Of a stretch of DNA of 34,593 nt, positions 9,206 through 16,834 are shown in pieces. Location: NCBI RefSeq assembly GCF_018500185.1, contig NZ_JAHBGI010000016.1, positions 1 to 34,593 of the forward strand, written 5' to 3'. The position numbers and the translations under genes were made by a program. The notes below the pieces were generated by a model that ran no database searches, was not told the origin of the DNA, and saw nothing but the letters and a program-made list of their open reading frames with translations. The stretch comes from Litoribacter ruber. GTDB lineage: Bacteria; Bacteroidota; Bacteroidia; Cytophagales; Cyclobacteriaceae. How positions within the stretch are numbered: the stretch's first letter is position 1; each line of letters begins with the position of its first letter.

Positions 9206-9964
9206 TTATACAACTATCACCTCGACATTATTTTTCTCCAGCATTTTAACATGTTTTTCATCCACATTGCTATCAGTAATGACTTTATGGATCTTGTCAA
9301 ATGAGCCTATAAAGGCAAGACCAACTTTGGTAAATTTACTTGAATCAGCCACTACGATTACCTCCTCGGAAATATCTATCATGATCTGGTTTAAGTAAGC
9401 CTCTTCCATGTGATGGGTGAATACCCCAACATCGGCTTTGAATCCGTCTACACCTAGGAAAAGCTTATTGCAATGAAGCTGACGAAGATTTCTCTCAGCC
9501 ATCGGCCCGACAAGGGACATGGAAAATTCTTTGAGATAACCTCCGGGCATCATTACATCCAAATTGTTGAACTTTGAGAGGTTGTTGATGATATCAAGGG
9601 CATTACTAATGACGGTAAGTTTTTCGAAGCCGCCGAGATTATTTGTTATCTCCATCGTAGTGGTGCCGGAGTCAAGAATTATGGCGTCATTTTCTTCTAT
9701 TAAGGATGCCGCTTTTTTACCAATTCGCTTTTTAATGTCTAAATTGATTTTTTTCTTTTCGGCAACAGGCAAAGCCAAGTTAGAAACCTTGAATGCTCCA
9801 CCATGGGCACGAATGAGGAGTTTGTTTTTTTCAAGGTTAGCCAAGTCATTTCTTATGGTGACTTCACTTACGTCTAATTCTTGGCTCAATTGCGATACAT
9901 TGACTTCGCCAAATTGATCCAAGACCTCTAAAATTCTTGATCTTCTACTTACTGTCTTTTTCAT
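9206..9964 (-). CDS. DeoR-family (AgaR-like) transcriptional regulator
   Basis: A 252-residue repressor of the DeoR family, which senses phosphorylated sugars. Residues about 7-57 form the winged helix-turn-helix (RRSRILEVLDQFGEVNVSQL, then DVSEVTIRNDLANLE and the HGGA wing). From about 75 the DeoR sensor domain follows, with the DSGTTTMEI phosphosugar-binding loop (98-106) and the GVDGF and DSSKF motifs. Length is normal. It is the last gene of the leftward amino-sugar operon, separated from the GH109 gene by a terminator-like hairpin, so it may be read at reduced level or from its own promoter. Context makes it the probable regulator of the divergent catabolic and transport arms; the effector is probably an intermediate such as GalN-6-P or tagatose-6-P (inference). 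Confidence 0.93.
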   Translation of the reverse strand: MKKTVSRRSRILEVLDQFGEVNVSQLSQELDVSEVTIRNDLANLEKNKLLIRAHGGAFKVSNLALPVAEKKKINLDIKKRIGKKAASLIEENDAIILDSGTTTMEITNNLGGFEKLTVISNALDIINNLSKFNNLDVMMPGGYLKEFSMSLVGPMAERNLRQLHCNKLFLGVDGFKADVGVFTHHMEEAYLNQIMIDISEEVIVVADSSKFTKVGLAFIGSFDKIHKVITDSNVDEKHVKMLEKNNVEVIVV

Positions 9965-10034
9965 TTATAATCAGTGTAAAAAAAACTGCCAATTTTTTGG
10001 ACTTGGTAAATATAGCCTAATGTGATTAAAAAAT

Positions 10035-10061
10035 AAAAAAGGGAGCACCGCACCCTTTTTT
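10035..10061. terminator. Bidirectional-type intrinsic terminator between GH109 and deoR genes
   Basis: A-tract, short GC stem (GGGAGC ... GCACCC around an ACC loop, one mismatch) and T-tract. Read leftward, it gives a stem followed by six T residues just after the GH109 stop. It probably lowers read-through into the regulator gene. Confidence 0.65.
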
Positions 10062-10086
10062 ATTACTGTCAAACCCAAATTTAAAA

Positions 10087-11493
10087 TCACACAATTACTT
10101 TAGTATTGCCGCCCCCTTGTAGGGATAAATCAACTGGGGAGTTTTCCTTCCATGCTCCATTTGTAAAATCCGGAACATCAATAGAGTTGGAGCGGTTTGC
10201 AACTGACCATTCAGTAAGCGGGGATACTGCGCTCCAAAGAGCGGCATCGTATACGTCCTGATCCAATGGAAGCCCGTTTCTCAGACAATCTACCAGTCTC
10301 CACTCCATCATGAAATCCATACCTCCATGTCCTCCAATTTGCTTGGCTAGGTCACCCACCTTTTTGACAATTTCGGGAGTGTACTTATCTTCTAATGCTT
10401 TCATTTCATCTTCCTTGTGCCACCTGTGCCCTTTAGCAATTCCAGGTTTAGGATATTTTTGAGCATATCCATCGGTGCCGCTAATTACATGCAGACGTGA
10501 ATAAGGCCTTGGACTGGTCACGTCATGCTGAATCATCATTGATTTTCCTTTTTTTGTTTTAATGGTAGTGGTGTTCATATTTCCACCATATCGCTTATTA
10601 ACATAGGAAGCGAAAAACTCATCTTCTTTTGCAAGTTCTTCTGCTTTTTTGGCCATATGGAAATCGGCGGAAGACATGGAATTCAGATAATCCAATTGAT
10701 CCCCTCTGTTAATATTCATTATTTGACATACCGGTCCTAGCCCATGCGTTGCATAAAGGTTGCCGTCACGATAGTTTTCCTTTAATCTCCACATGTCTTG
10801 ATAGGCATCTTTATTGAAATTTAGGTCTAATAAATCGTGAATGTAGGCTCCTTCTGTATGAATAATATCACCAAAGAAGCCATCCCGAGCCATGTTTAAG
10901 GTTAGGAGTTCAAAAAAATCATAGCAACAGTTTTCCAACATCATACAGTGCTTGCGGGTGCGCTCACTAGTTTCAACGAGTTCCCAACACTCATCGATTG
11001 TTTTGGCAGCTGGTACCTCAACCCCAACATGTTTTCCAGCTTCCATTGCGTATACTGCCATTGGTACATGCCAGTCCCAGGGAGTGGCTATATAAATCAG
11101 GTCAATATCATCCCTATCGACCATTTTTTTCCAAGCATAGGCACTTCCCGAGTATTCATCGGGGTCGTGTTTTGTTCCCTTAAGTTTTTCCTTTACCTGC
11201 GCCACTTTTTCAGCTCTAAGATCACAAAGTGCTTTTATTTCAACACCCTCAATTTTGCTCATTCTATTGACGGCCCCAGGTCCCCGCATACCAAGGCCTA
11301 TAAATCCAACCCTGACCTTATCTATTTTAGGAGCGGCGTATCCGCTCATATTAAAAATTTGAGAACTGGTTCTTTTACTTTGTCTCAGGATGTCATTTTT
11401 GGCCTGCTCGGCCTTGACTGAAACGGTAGAAGCTACCAGTCCTAGACCCGCAAGACCGGAAAGCTTAAGGAAATCTCGTCTATTGTTGCTCAT
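10087..11493 (-). CDS. GH109 alpha-N-acetylgalactosaminidase (Gfo/Idh/MocA fold), Tat-exported
   Basis: A 468-residue NAD-dependent glycosidase of the GH109 type, expected to release terminal alpha-linked GalNAc by an oxidation-elimination route. The N-terminus carries a twin-arginine signal (NRRDFLKLSG with an Ala-rich stretch up to about 30), so export in folded form with bound cofactor is expected. The Rossmann motif GFIGLGMRG is at 63-71. Family-typical blocks follow: TPWDWHVPMA (137-146), GVEVPAA (157-163), MLENCCYDFFE (185-195), GAYIHDL (215-221), and YATHGLGP (247-254), which carries conserved Tyr and His of the active site. Length fits. It is downstream of the sugar-phosphate genes in the same operon, which ties the locus to GalNAc. 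Other Gfo/Idh/MocA oxidoreductase activities are the alternative, but the block set argues for GH109. Confidence 0.9.
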   Translation of the reverse strand: MSNNRRDFLKLSGLAGLGLVASTVSVKAEQAKNDILRQSKRTSSQIFNMSGYAAPKIDKVRVGFIGLGMRGPGAVNRMSKIEGVEIKALCDLRAEKVAQVKEKLKGTKHDPDEYSGSAYAWKKMVDRDDIDLIYIATPWDWHVPMAVYAMEAGKHVGVEVPAAKTIDECWELVETSERTRKHCMMLENCCYDFFELLTLNMARDGFFGDIIHTEGAYIHDLLDLNFNKDAYQDMWRLKENYRDGNLYATHGLGPVCQIMNINRGDQLDYLNSMSSADFHMAKKAEELAKEDEFFASYVNKRYGGNMNTTTIKTKKGKSMMIQHDVTSPRPYSRLHVISGTDGYAQKYPKPGIAKGHRWHKEDEMKALEDKYTPEIVKKVGDLAKQIGGHGGMDFMMEWRLVDCLRNGLPLDQDVYDAALWSAVSPLTEWSVANRSNSIDVPDFTNGAWKENSPVDLSLQGGGNTKVIV

Positions 11494-11538
11494 TTTATTA
11501 ATGGTTAATTGTTAATTTCAGTTGTAGGTTAAGTGGTG

Positions 11539-12534
11539 TTATGTTGTCAGTGGCTGAAAACCGTAGGTTTTCTGAGCATTTGTATGGAAAATTTTCTCCA
11601 AAATGGATTTTTCTAATTCTAAGCCATTAAAGGAATCCTTGAATTCTGGTGCACTTAATGTTTTACCTGAGGAGAAGAAGTCCCAATGGGATTGCCATAG
11701 GTTTTCGAATTTTCTTTGTATTTCACTTTCAGATAATGACCCGTCATCAATCACGTCAGTACCATAGATTAATCTATCCTGATGATTCATTATAAATGAT
11801 TTAACTTTTTTGTGGTCGATAGTAGCTTGATATTGGAGGTGACAGATTCTTTCTGCTAAATCAGTCATCGTATTGGGAAATGTGTCAAGCCAATTGCTTA
11901 CAGCATCAACGTTCCATTCCAAACTCGCGAGATGCAAGCCAACAAATTTTAAGTTTTTGTGCTTTTTCAACCTTTGATCCCGGGCAAAAATTTGCTTTTC
12001 ATAAGTTGGATAATTAGGATGCAAATGCATGTGATATTGGGGATGTTTGCTAAAATATTCCCTGTCAGAATCAACCGTCATTTCATCCAATGGTAACCAA
12101 CAGTTTTTCGGTTCACCCAAATGGCCTATTACCAATATCCCGTTGTCCTCAAGGTATTGAAATATAGAATCAAACTTTGGATGATCTATCATTACAAAAT
12201 CCCCGTGTTGATCTTTAAGGTCCATTCCGATGTTCTTCCATATTTTTACTCCCGCGGCTCCATCATCCAATCCTTTTTTTATCTCATTTAAAGCCTTGGT
12301 TTCCCAGTGTTCGTCTTCCCAACCTTCAACAGAAAATGATGTAATGAACCTGACCCTCCCAGGGTATTCTTCCGCTAGTTGCAGTGCAACTCTTTTTTGA
12401 TCTGATAATGAAGGGAAAAATGGAATATCGGTGTTGATAGATAAAAAGCTTACCCCTTCGTCCACCGCTTTTTCCATTTTTCCTCTGGAAGGGGTGTTTA
12501 AATGAACATGTGCATCTATGGTTGGCTTTATCAT
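11539..12534 (-). CDS. Amidohydrolase (Amidohydro_2 family), candidate amino-sugar phosphate deacetylase
   Basis: A 331-residue metal-dependent hydrolase with the TIM-barrel Amidohydro_2 pattern: HxH at 9-11, a Lys in GVKIWK (97), His138 in VIGHLGEP, His201 in VGLHLAS and Asp260 in IYGTD. No signal peptide, so it is cytoplasmic. The start lies 1 base after the aldolase stop, so translation is coupled. It does not look like the usual NagA/AgaA N-acetylhexosamine-6-phosphate deacetylase in length or motifs. No such deacetylase is present in the locus, however, and a GalNAc route needs one. The deacetylase role is therefore an inference from position; a lactonase- or decarboxylase-type reaction, common in this family, is equally possible. 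Confidence 0.85.
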   Translation of the reverse strand: MIKPTIDAHVHLNTPSRGKMEKAVDEGVSFLSINTDIPFFPSLSDQKRVALQLAEEYPGRVRFITSFSVEGWEDEHWETKALNEIKKGLDDGAAGVKIWKNIGMDLKDQHGDFVMIDHPKFDSIFQYLEDNGILVIGHLGEPKNCWLPLDEMTVDSDREYFSKHPQYHMHLHPNYPTYEKQIFARDQRLKKHKNLKFVGLHLASLEWNVDAVSNWLDTFPNTMTDLAERICHLQYQATIDHKKVKSFIMNHQDRLIYGTDVIDDGSLSESEIQRKFENLWQSHWDFFSSGKTLSAPEFKDSFNGLELEKSILEKIFHTNAQKTYGFQPLTT

Positions 12535-12535
12535 A

Positions 12536-13357
12536 CTATTGATTTTGTACGATTTTTAATTTCTCTTTTACTAAGGAAGTCACCTGGCTTGTGGCCGATG
12601 GGAACACTTTCCTTAAGTCTATTTCATCGTTCCCTGCAAGTTGCAGTTGGAGGGTCTTCATAAATATATTTTTGATTTCAGTAGCAAGGTTGATCTTGCA
12701 TATTCCTCCTTCGATTGCTTTTCTCAGCTCGGAGGCAGGAACTCCCGAACCACCATGTAATACTAATGTAGCGGAAGTTGTCGAGGCAATTTCTTTTAAT
12801 AGCTCAATTTGAAGTTTCGGTTCTTTTTTGTAAAAACCATGAGCTGTACCGATTGCTACCGCTAATGCATCAACTCCCGTTTCATTTACAAATTTTTCGG
12901 CTTCCTTTGGCTGGGTAAATCCATTTAATTCGTGGGATTGACCTAGTTTCGCTACATAGCCAAGTTCGGCTTCTACGTGGGCTCCGTAGCTTTTAGCTCT
13001 TCTTACCACTTCTTGGGTGATTTTTACATTTTCTTCAAAAGGTAATTCACTGCCATCAATCATTACTGAGTCAAAACCCACGTCAAGGCAAGATTGGACA
13101 AGATCTACAGAGCCCCCATGATCGAGATGTATCCATCCCTCTACACCATACTCATCTAGGGCTGATCGCCCAAGGGTTACAGCAGTCTTTAAACCCATGT
13201 AGTCGATTGAGCTTTTTGTTAATTGTAAAATAAGGGGTTCATTTAAAGCTGACGCAGCATTTAAAACCCCATGCAAAGTTTCTACATTATAAAAATTTGT
13301 TGCCAGAAGTCCACGCTTCTGTTGAGTAAATAAGTTTAATTTATCTTTCAATTTCAT
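12536..13357 (-). CDS. Class II fructose/tagatose-bisphosphate aldolase (GatY/KbaY-like)
   Basis: A 273-residue zinc-dependent aldolase. Visible family residues: LDHGGS with the catalytic Asp and zinc-ligand His (78-83), MIDGS (99-103), the Glu in AELG (130-133), GTAHG with a zinc His (170-174), LHGGSG with another zinc His (200-205), and the phosphate-binding KINLATE (221-227). It is short for an FBA-type enzyme and near the size of the GatY/KbaY/AgaY tagatose-1,6-bisphosphate aldolases. With a LacC/FruK-like kinase and AgaS in the same operon, cleavage of tagatose-1,6-bisphosphate to dihydroxyacetone phosphate and glyceraldehyde-3-phosphate is the best reading. Fructose-bisphosphate as substrate cannot be excluded from sequence alone. 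Confidence 0.92.
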   Translation of the reverse strand: MKLKDKLNLFTQQKRGLLATNFYNVETLHGVLNAASALNEPLILQLTKSSIDYMGLKTAVTLGRSALDEYGVEGWIHLDHGGSVDLVQSCLDVGFDSVMIDGSELPFEENVKITQEVVRRAKSYGAHVEAELGYVAKLGQSHELNGFTQPKEAEKFVNETGVDALAVAIGTAHGFYKKEPKLQIELLKEIASTTSATLVLHGGSGVPASELRKAIEGGICKINLATEIKNIFMKTLQLQLAGNDEIDLRKVFPSATSQVTSLVKEKLKIVQNQ

Positions 13358-13380
13358 TTTTTAGATAGTTTAGGTGCGTT

Positions 13381-14328
13381 TCAAAATGTATGAGTAAAAG
13401 TCTCTTTGACTGTTTTTTCTACAGATTCCATATTTTGAAATGCACCTGTGCCACCTGGTCCAGTAGTATTGATGGCCCCCATTAAATTGGCGTAGTCCAT
13501 GCATTTTTCCAATGACTTACCTTTGAGATACTGATGGAGAAATCCGGCATTAAAGCTGTCGCCGGCACCGATCGCATCTATAAATCTGTCATGTAGGTAA
13601 GGTGCAAAGGATTGCGGGCTTTGGTTTTTAATGTAAAGTATGCTACCCTTTGTACTTTGCTTTAAAGCAATGATATTTCCGTAGTTTCCGATTTCCTTTA
13701 AAGCATTCTCAATATTCGAGTCCGCAACTAGGTTTATGAGTTCGAATTCGTTTGGAAGAAAAATATCCACATAAGGAAGACAGGATTTATAATCAAATTC
13801 CCACTTTTCATCCGGGTCCACCTGTAGATCTAGGGATGTTGATAGCCCATGGTGTTTGGCTCTTCTGAAAATTTCAACTATATCGTTTTGAAGTCCTTTT
13901 TGCAAAAAATAATTAGACAGATGAAGGTGCCCATATTTCGAAAGTGACTCCCACGGGATGTCTTCTATGGTTAGATGTTCCATTGCGCCACAATAGGTCA
14001 CATTGGCTCTGTCATTATCGTAATTCATGACTACCGTGACTCCCGTTTGGTAGGATGGGTCTACACTTATGTGGTCAACATTAACCTGCTTTAATTTGAG
14101 GTCATCGAGCACAAATCGCCCAAAATTATCGTCTCCTATTCTACCTACAAAAGTCGTGTCTGTGCCTAGGGTAGAGATGTTTGCTGCAAATATTGCAGAC
14201 GAGCTTCCTAAAGTTATATGAAAAGTATCTGCTAATTTTTCTTCCCCAAGAGTTGGTAACCCTTTGATCTTATTAAGGATTAAATCAACATTCAACTCGC
14301 CTACAACCAATAATTTTTTATTTTTCAT
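13381..14328 (-). CDS. PfkB/ribokinase-family sugar kinase, candidate GalNAc kinase
   Basis: A 315-residue carbohydrate kinase. It shows the ribokinase-family N-terminal GELNVDLI strand (10-17), a GSSSAIFAAN substrate loop (41-50), GRIGDDNFG (62-70) and the second signature DAIGAGDSFNAGF (251-263) with the catalytic Asp257. The sequence is of the general sugar-kinase branch rather than the 6-phosphofructokinase-like branch of its neighbour. The start overlaps the stop of the upstream kinase gene by 11 bases. In a GalNAc locus one kinase must make GalNAc-6-P, because the transporter is a symporter and not a PTS. This gene is the natural candidate, but the substrate is inferred from context. 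Confidence 0.9.
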   Translation of the reverse strand: MKNKKLLVVGELNVDLILNKIKGLPTLGEEKLADTFHITLGSSSAIFAANISTLGTDTTFVGRIGDDNFGRFVLDDLKLKQVNVDHISVDPSYQTGVTVVMNYDNDRANVTYCGAMEHLTIEDIPWESLSKYGHLHLSNYFLQKGLQNDIVEIFRRAKHHGLSTSLDLQVDPDEKWEFDYKSCLPYVDIFLPNEFELINLVADSNIENALKEIGNYGNIIALKQSTKGSILYIKNQSPQSFAPYLHDRFIDAIGAGDSFNAGFLHQYLKGKSLEKCMDYANLMGAINTTGPGGTGAFQNMESVEKTVKETFTHTF

Positions 14329-15262
14329 AGCAAATACTATTGACTTCTACATGATTTAAAAGGCTCTTTACGTCAGCACCGTGCAACATGCCCAATTCTT
14401 CTCTCAAGCAATTAGCAGCCCCGCATGCAACACTCCATTTAGCGATTTCCTCGAGCGGAAAATCATGGATTATTCCCAGCGATATTCCAGCAGTTAGGCA
14501 ATCCCCGCTGCCCACTGCGGACTTCACATCCCCAATATCAACTTTCGCATGAACCTGCCTGCCTCTGTACGAAAGATACAGTCCATCCTTTCCTTTGGTA
14601 AAGGCAATGAGGTCCACCTTGTCCTGAAGATGTTCGAAAACTTTATCAGGATCATTGCTATGGCATAATGATATTGCTTCATCTGCATTGAGGTGGATGC
14701 CAAAAACTTTAGCCTCCAATGCTTGGGTTAAATTGTGGCCCGAGCAGTCGATAATTACCTTTTTGTTTAATGATTTAGCAATAAGGATTAGTTCTTTATT
14801 CGAATATCTCGGTGCTCCTATAGGCCATGAGCCAGAAAGGGTTACCAGGTCATATTCGGAAATAATGCTTTTATAAACCGCTATAAAGTTGTCTAAATCA
14901 TTTTCACTCATTTCAGGTCCTGGCTCCAGTAATTCTGTGTCGTTGGACGCTGTGTCTTGAGATAAAAAGGTATAGCATTTTCTGTTATTCCCCTTCAAAT
15001 CAATTCCTAAAGTAGGAATTCCTACGGATTCACAATTCCTTTTGATCCAAGCGCCAGCATTGCCTGCCCAGCTTGCCATCAAACTGACTGGAACGGAAAG
15101 CTCTGCTAATGCCAAAGCCACATGAACCCCTTTCCCGCCGGGATATTCTTTTAGCTTCTGGATACGATTTGCTTTACCCAAATTGATTTGAGGGACTGTT
15201 GCAAATACATCTATGGAAGGATTTGGGCAAATGGCCAAGACACGTTTATTCATCTTTTTCAT
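14318..15262 (-). CDS. Tagatose-6-phosphate kinase / 1-phosphofructokinase-like (LacC/FruK family)
   Basis: About 314 residues from the ATG at 15262. A GTG at 15274 and an ATG at 15253 are also in frame; both ATGs lie in or next to the agaS stop region, so coupled translation is expected. Family marks are the LAICPNPSIDVFATV N-terminal strand, the YPGGKGVHVALAL substrate loop (PGGKG at about 41-45) and the SAVGSGDCLTAG signature (GSGD at about 251-254). The CPNPSID and PGGKG pattern places it with kinases of phosphorylated ketohexoses (1-PFK, LacC). Next to AgaS and a tagatose-type aldolase it most likely phosphorylates tagatose-6-phosphate to the 1,6-bisphosphate. Confidence 0.9.
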   Translation of the reverse strand: MKKMNKRVLAICPNPSIDVFATVPQINLGKANRIQKLKEYPGGKGVHVALALAELSVPVSLMASWAGNAGAWIKRNCESVGIPTLGIDLKGNNRKCYTFLSQDTASNDTELLEPGPEMSENDLDNFIAVYKSIISEYDLVTLSGSWPIGAPRYSNKELILIAKSLNKKVIIDCSGHNLTQALEAKVFGIHLNADEAISLCHSNDPDKVFEHLQDKVDLIAFTKGKDGLYLSYRGRQVHAKVDIGDVKSAVGSGDCLTAGISLGIIHDFPLEEIAKWSVACGAANCLREELGMLHGADVKSLLNHVEVNSICYEK

Positions 15263-16415
15263 ATATAGTGACACCTTCTACCACCCGGCTGATTACCCCA
15301 TTTACTGAGGGATTGTCAGGGTTTAAATCAAAATGAAGTGAAAAATAATACCCAAGTAGTTGTCCGATTAATGTTTGGACAAGTGGGTGGAAAACATCCT
15401 CTCCATTACCATCCGGTATTGGGAAGTCAATGTGATTCCGATGGCTTTTTTCTAAGGCTTTACCTATTGAAAGAGATAGGATCTTGCGTGGGTCCTGAAG
15501 AATAGACTCAGCTAGGTCTTTTTCATACTTATAAATGTGCTCATCTTTTGAAAATAAGAAAACAACAAGCGCTTTATTATTAATAACTACCTTAGGTCCA
15601 TGTCTAAAACCTAGAAACGAATCATGCTTGCAGATTAATTTACCGTCTGTCAATTCTTGCAGTTTTAAATGGCATTCCCGTGCGATTCCAAGACTAGTAC
15701 CCGAGCCCAGGAAAACCACTCTTTCAAAATCTTTATCAGATAACTCGGAGATTTTTTCAGGGAAATGTTTAAGAATAAAAATGGCTGATTCAACCGCCTG
15801 GTCAAGCTGGTTTTTGATGAATGCCTTGTCCTCGTCTAGGGAAAAAATAAAATAGCCAGCAAGATACATAGAAGTGAAGCTGCCTGTCATTGCCAAGCTC
15901 TTATCATTGGACTCTTCAGGGAGAATAACTGTATAAAAATTGCCTGACGCATTTCCATAGTTTGCCAGATCTCCTTCCGCATTGCATGTAATAATTATAT
16001 GATAGACCTCTTTGCAGTGCTGATTTATTAATTGAACCGCTGCCATGCTTTCGGGGCTATTTCCAGACCTTGCGAATGATACCATTAAAGTAGGAATGTC
16101 CTCCACCAGGTAGTTTTTAAAATTGGATACTATATCAGTTGTGGGTATTGCCTGTACCCATTTCTTAAGCTTTGGTAATAGTAGGCATTGAAGAGATTCA
16201 CCTATAAAGGCCGATGAACCAGCGCCAGTAAGTATGATCCGGAGATTCTCAATTTGAAGTATTGGGGCTAAAAAATCTGTCAGCTCAGCTTGTTGCTCTA
16301 TTATTTTGTCCAATGTCTTTTGCCATAATATGGGCTGGCCGCTAATTTCCTCTGCGGTATAATAAGTTTCACTACCACTATTTGTAAAAATATTTGCTGA
16401 ATAGGCTTGTTTCAT
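15246..16415 (-). CDS. agaS: AgaS-type sugar isomerase/deaminase, galactosamine-6-phosphate
   Basis: About 389 residues from the ATG at 16415; an upstream in-frame TTG at 16430 is less likely. It carries two tandem SIS domains. The first has the phosphosugar-binding loop ILTGAGSSAFIGE and SFARSGNSPES, the second FLGSGTSLGIAREC and HDSFLGFRHGPK. The N-terminal YTAEEISGQPxLW and C-terminal NPDNPSVNGVISRVVEGVTIY segments are characteristic of AgaS rather than glucosamine-6-phosphate synthases. The known reaction is galactosamine-6-phosphate to tagatose-6-phosphate plus ammonia. As first gene of the leftward operon, it faces the susC promoter across the divergent control region. This gene gives the strongest evidence that the locus handles galactosamine. 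Confidence 0.93.
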   Translation of the reverse strand: MKQAYSANIFTNSGSETYYTAEEISGQPILWQKTLDKIIEQQAELTDFLAPILQIENLRIILTGAGSSAFIGESLQCLLLPKLKKWVQAIPTTDIVSNFKNYLVEDIPTLMVSFARSGNSPESMAAVQLINQHCKEVYHIIITCNAEGDLANYGNASGNFYTVILPEESNDKSLAMTGSFTSMYLAGYFIFSLDEDKAFIKNQLDQAVESAIFILKHFPEKISELSDKDFERVVFLGSGTSLGIARECHLKLQELTDGKLICKHDSFLGFRHGPKVVINNKALVVFLFSKDEHIYKYEKDLAESILQDPRKILSLSIGKALEKSHRNHIDFPIPDGNGEDVFHPLVQTLIGQLLGYYFSLHFDLNPDNPSVNGVISRVVEGVTIYEKDE

Positions 16416-16450
16416 GGTCGTATTATTCAATGTACAAATGCACTAATTGT

Positions 16451-16465
16451 CTTTCATTTCCTTTC
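16451..16465. promoter_or_regulatory. Candidate DeoR-family operator (motif 1)
   Basis: CTTTCATTTCCTTTC is an iterated TTTC motif just downstream of the candidate agaS -7 element. It resembles the TTTC-rTTT direct-repeat sites described for AgaR-type regulators. Weakest of the three. Confidence 0.35.
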
Positions 16466-16495
16466 AAAGTAAGTGAAAAGAATTTTAATAAGAAA
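16465..16495 (-). promoter_or_regulatory. Candidate agaS operon promoter
   Basis: Read on the minus strand, TTTC (16495-16492), 19 bases, then TTACTTTG (16472-16465). This is one base from the Bacteroidota -7 consensus TAnnTTTG with normal spacing to the -33 element. Confidence 0.4.
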
Positions 16496-16496
16496 G

Positions 16497-16520
16497 CTTC
16501 GTTTCGTTATTTTTTTATTG
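16497..16520. promoter_or_regulatory. Candidate DeoR-family operator (motif 2)
   Basis: Starts CTTCGTTTC and ends TTTTTATTG. It matches motif 3 at 16635-16658 in 20 of 24 positions, in the same orientation, 138 bases apart. It abuts the -33 element of the candidate agaS promoter. Confidence 0.5.
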
Positions 16521-16634
16521 TTTTGCAGAAATAATACATCCCTTGTAATTATTAAAGTATTGATTTAATGTGTTTTAGGGAAAGATTTTTAGGATGTAAG
16601 AAATAAGGTTTACAAAAAAAATATCAGTTTTATT

Positions 16635-16658
16635 CTTCGTTTCCTTTGCTTTTTATTG
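16635..16658. promoter_or_regulatory. Candidate DeoR-family operator (motif 3)
   Basis: Second copy of the CTTCGTTTC...TTTTTATTG direct repeat. It covers the TTTG (-33) of the candidate susC promoter, so a bound repressor would block polymerase. Confidence 0.5.
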
Positions 16659-16677
16659 AATATTAATTTTATATTAG
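16645..16677 (+). promoter_or_regulatory. Candidate susC operon promoter
   Basis: TTTG (16645-16648), 21 bases, then TATATTAG (16670-16677), one base from TAnnTTTG. Transcription would start near 16684. Confidence 0.5.
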
Positions 16678-16834
16678 CACATGGAAAGACAGTTGATATG
16701 TGGTTGTTCATGGTTTACATGATACATAAAAATCTGTTATTTTCGTTTTGAATAGAATAAAATTTTATTTTTAATTAAAATGGAGTTCTGTAAAAAGTTT
16801 TAATTCTGGATAAATCCTATAACCAAATGATCAA

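Larger units (their letters stand above)
16416..16834. other. Divergent control region between agaS and susC
   Basis: An AT-rich 419-base region with no gene. It holds two partly convincing promoters pointing outward and three TTTC-rich motifs that could be operators, listed separately. The likely 5' untranslated region of susC is about 150 bases. Confidence 0.7.
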
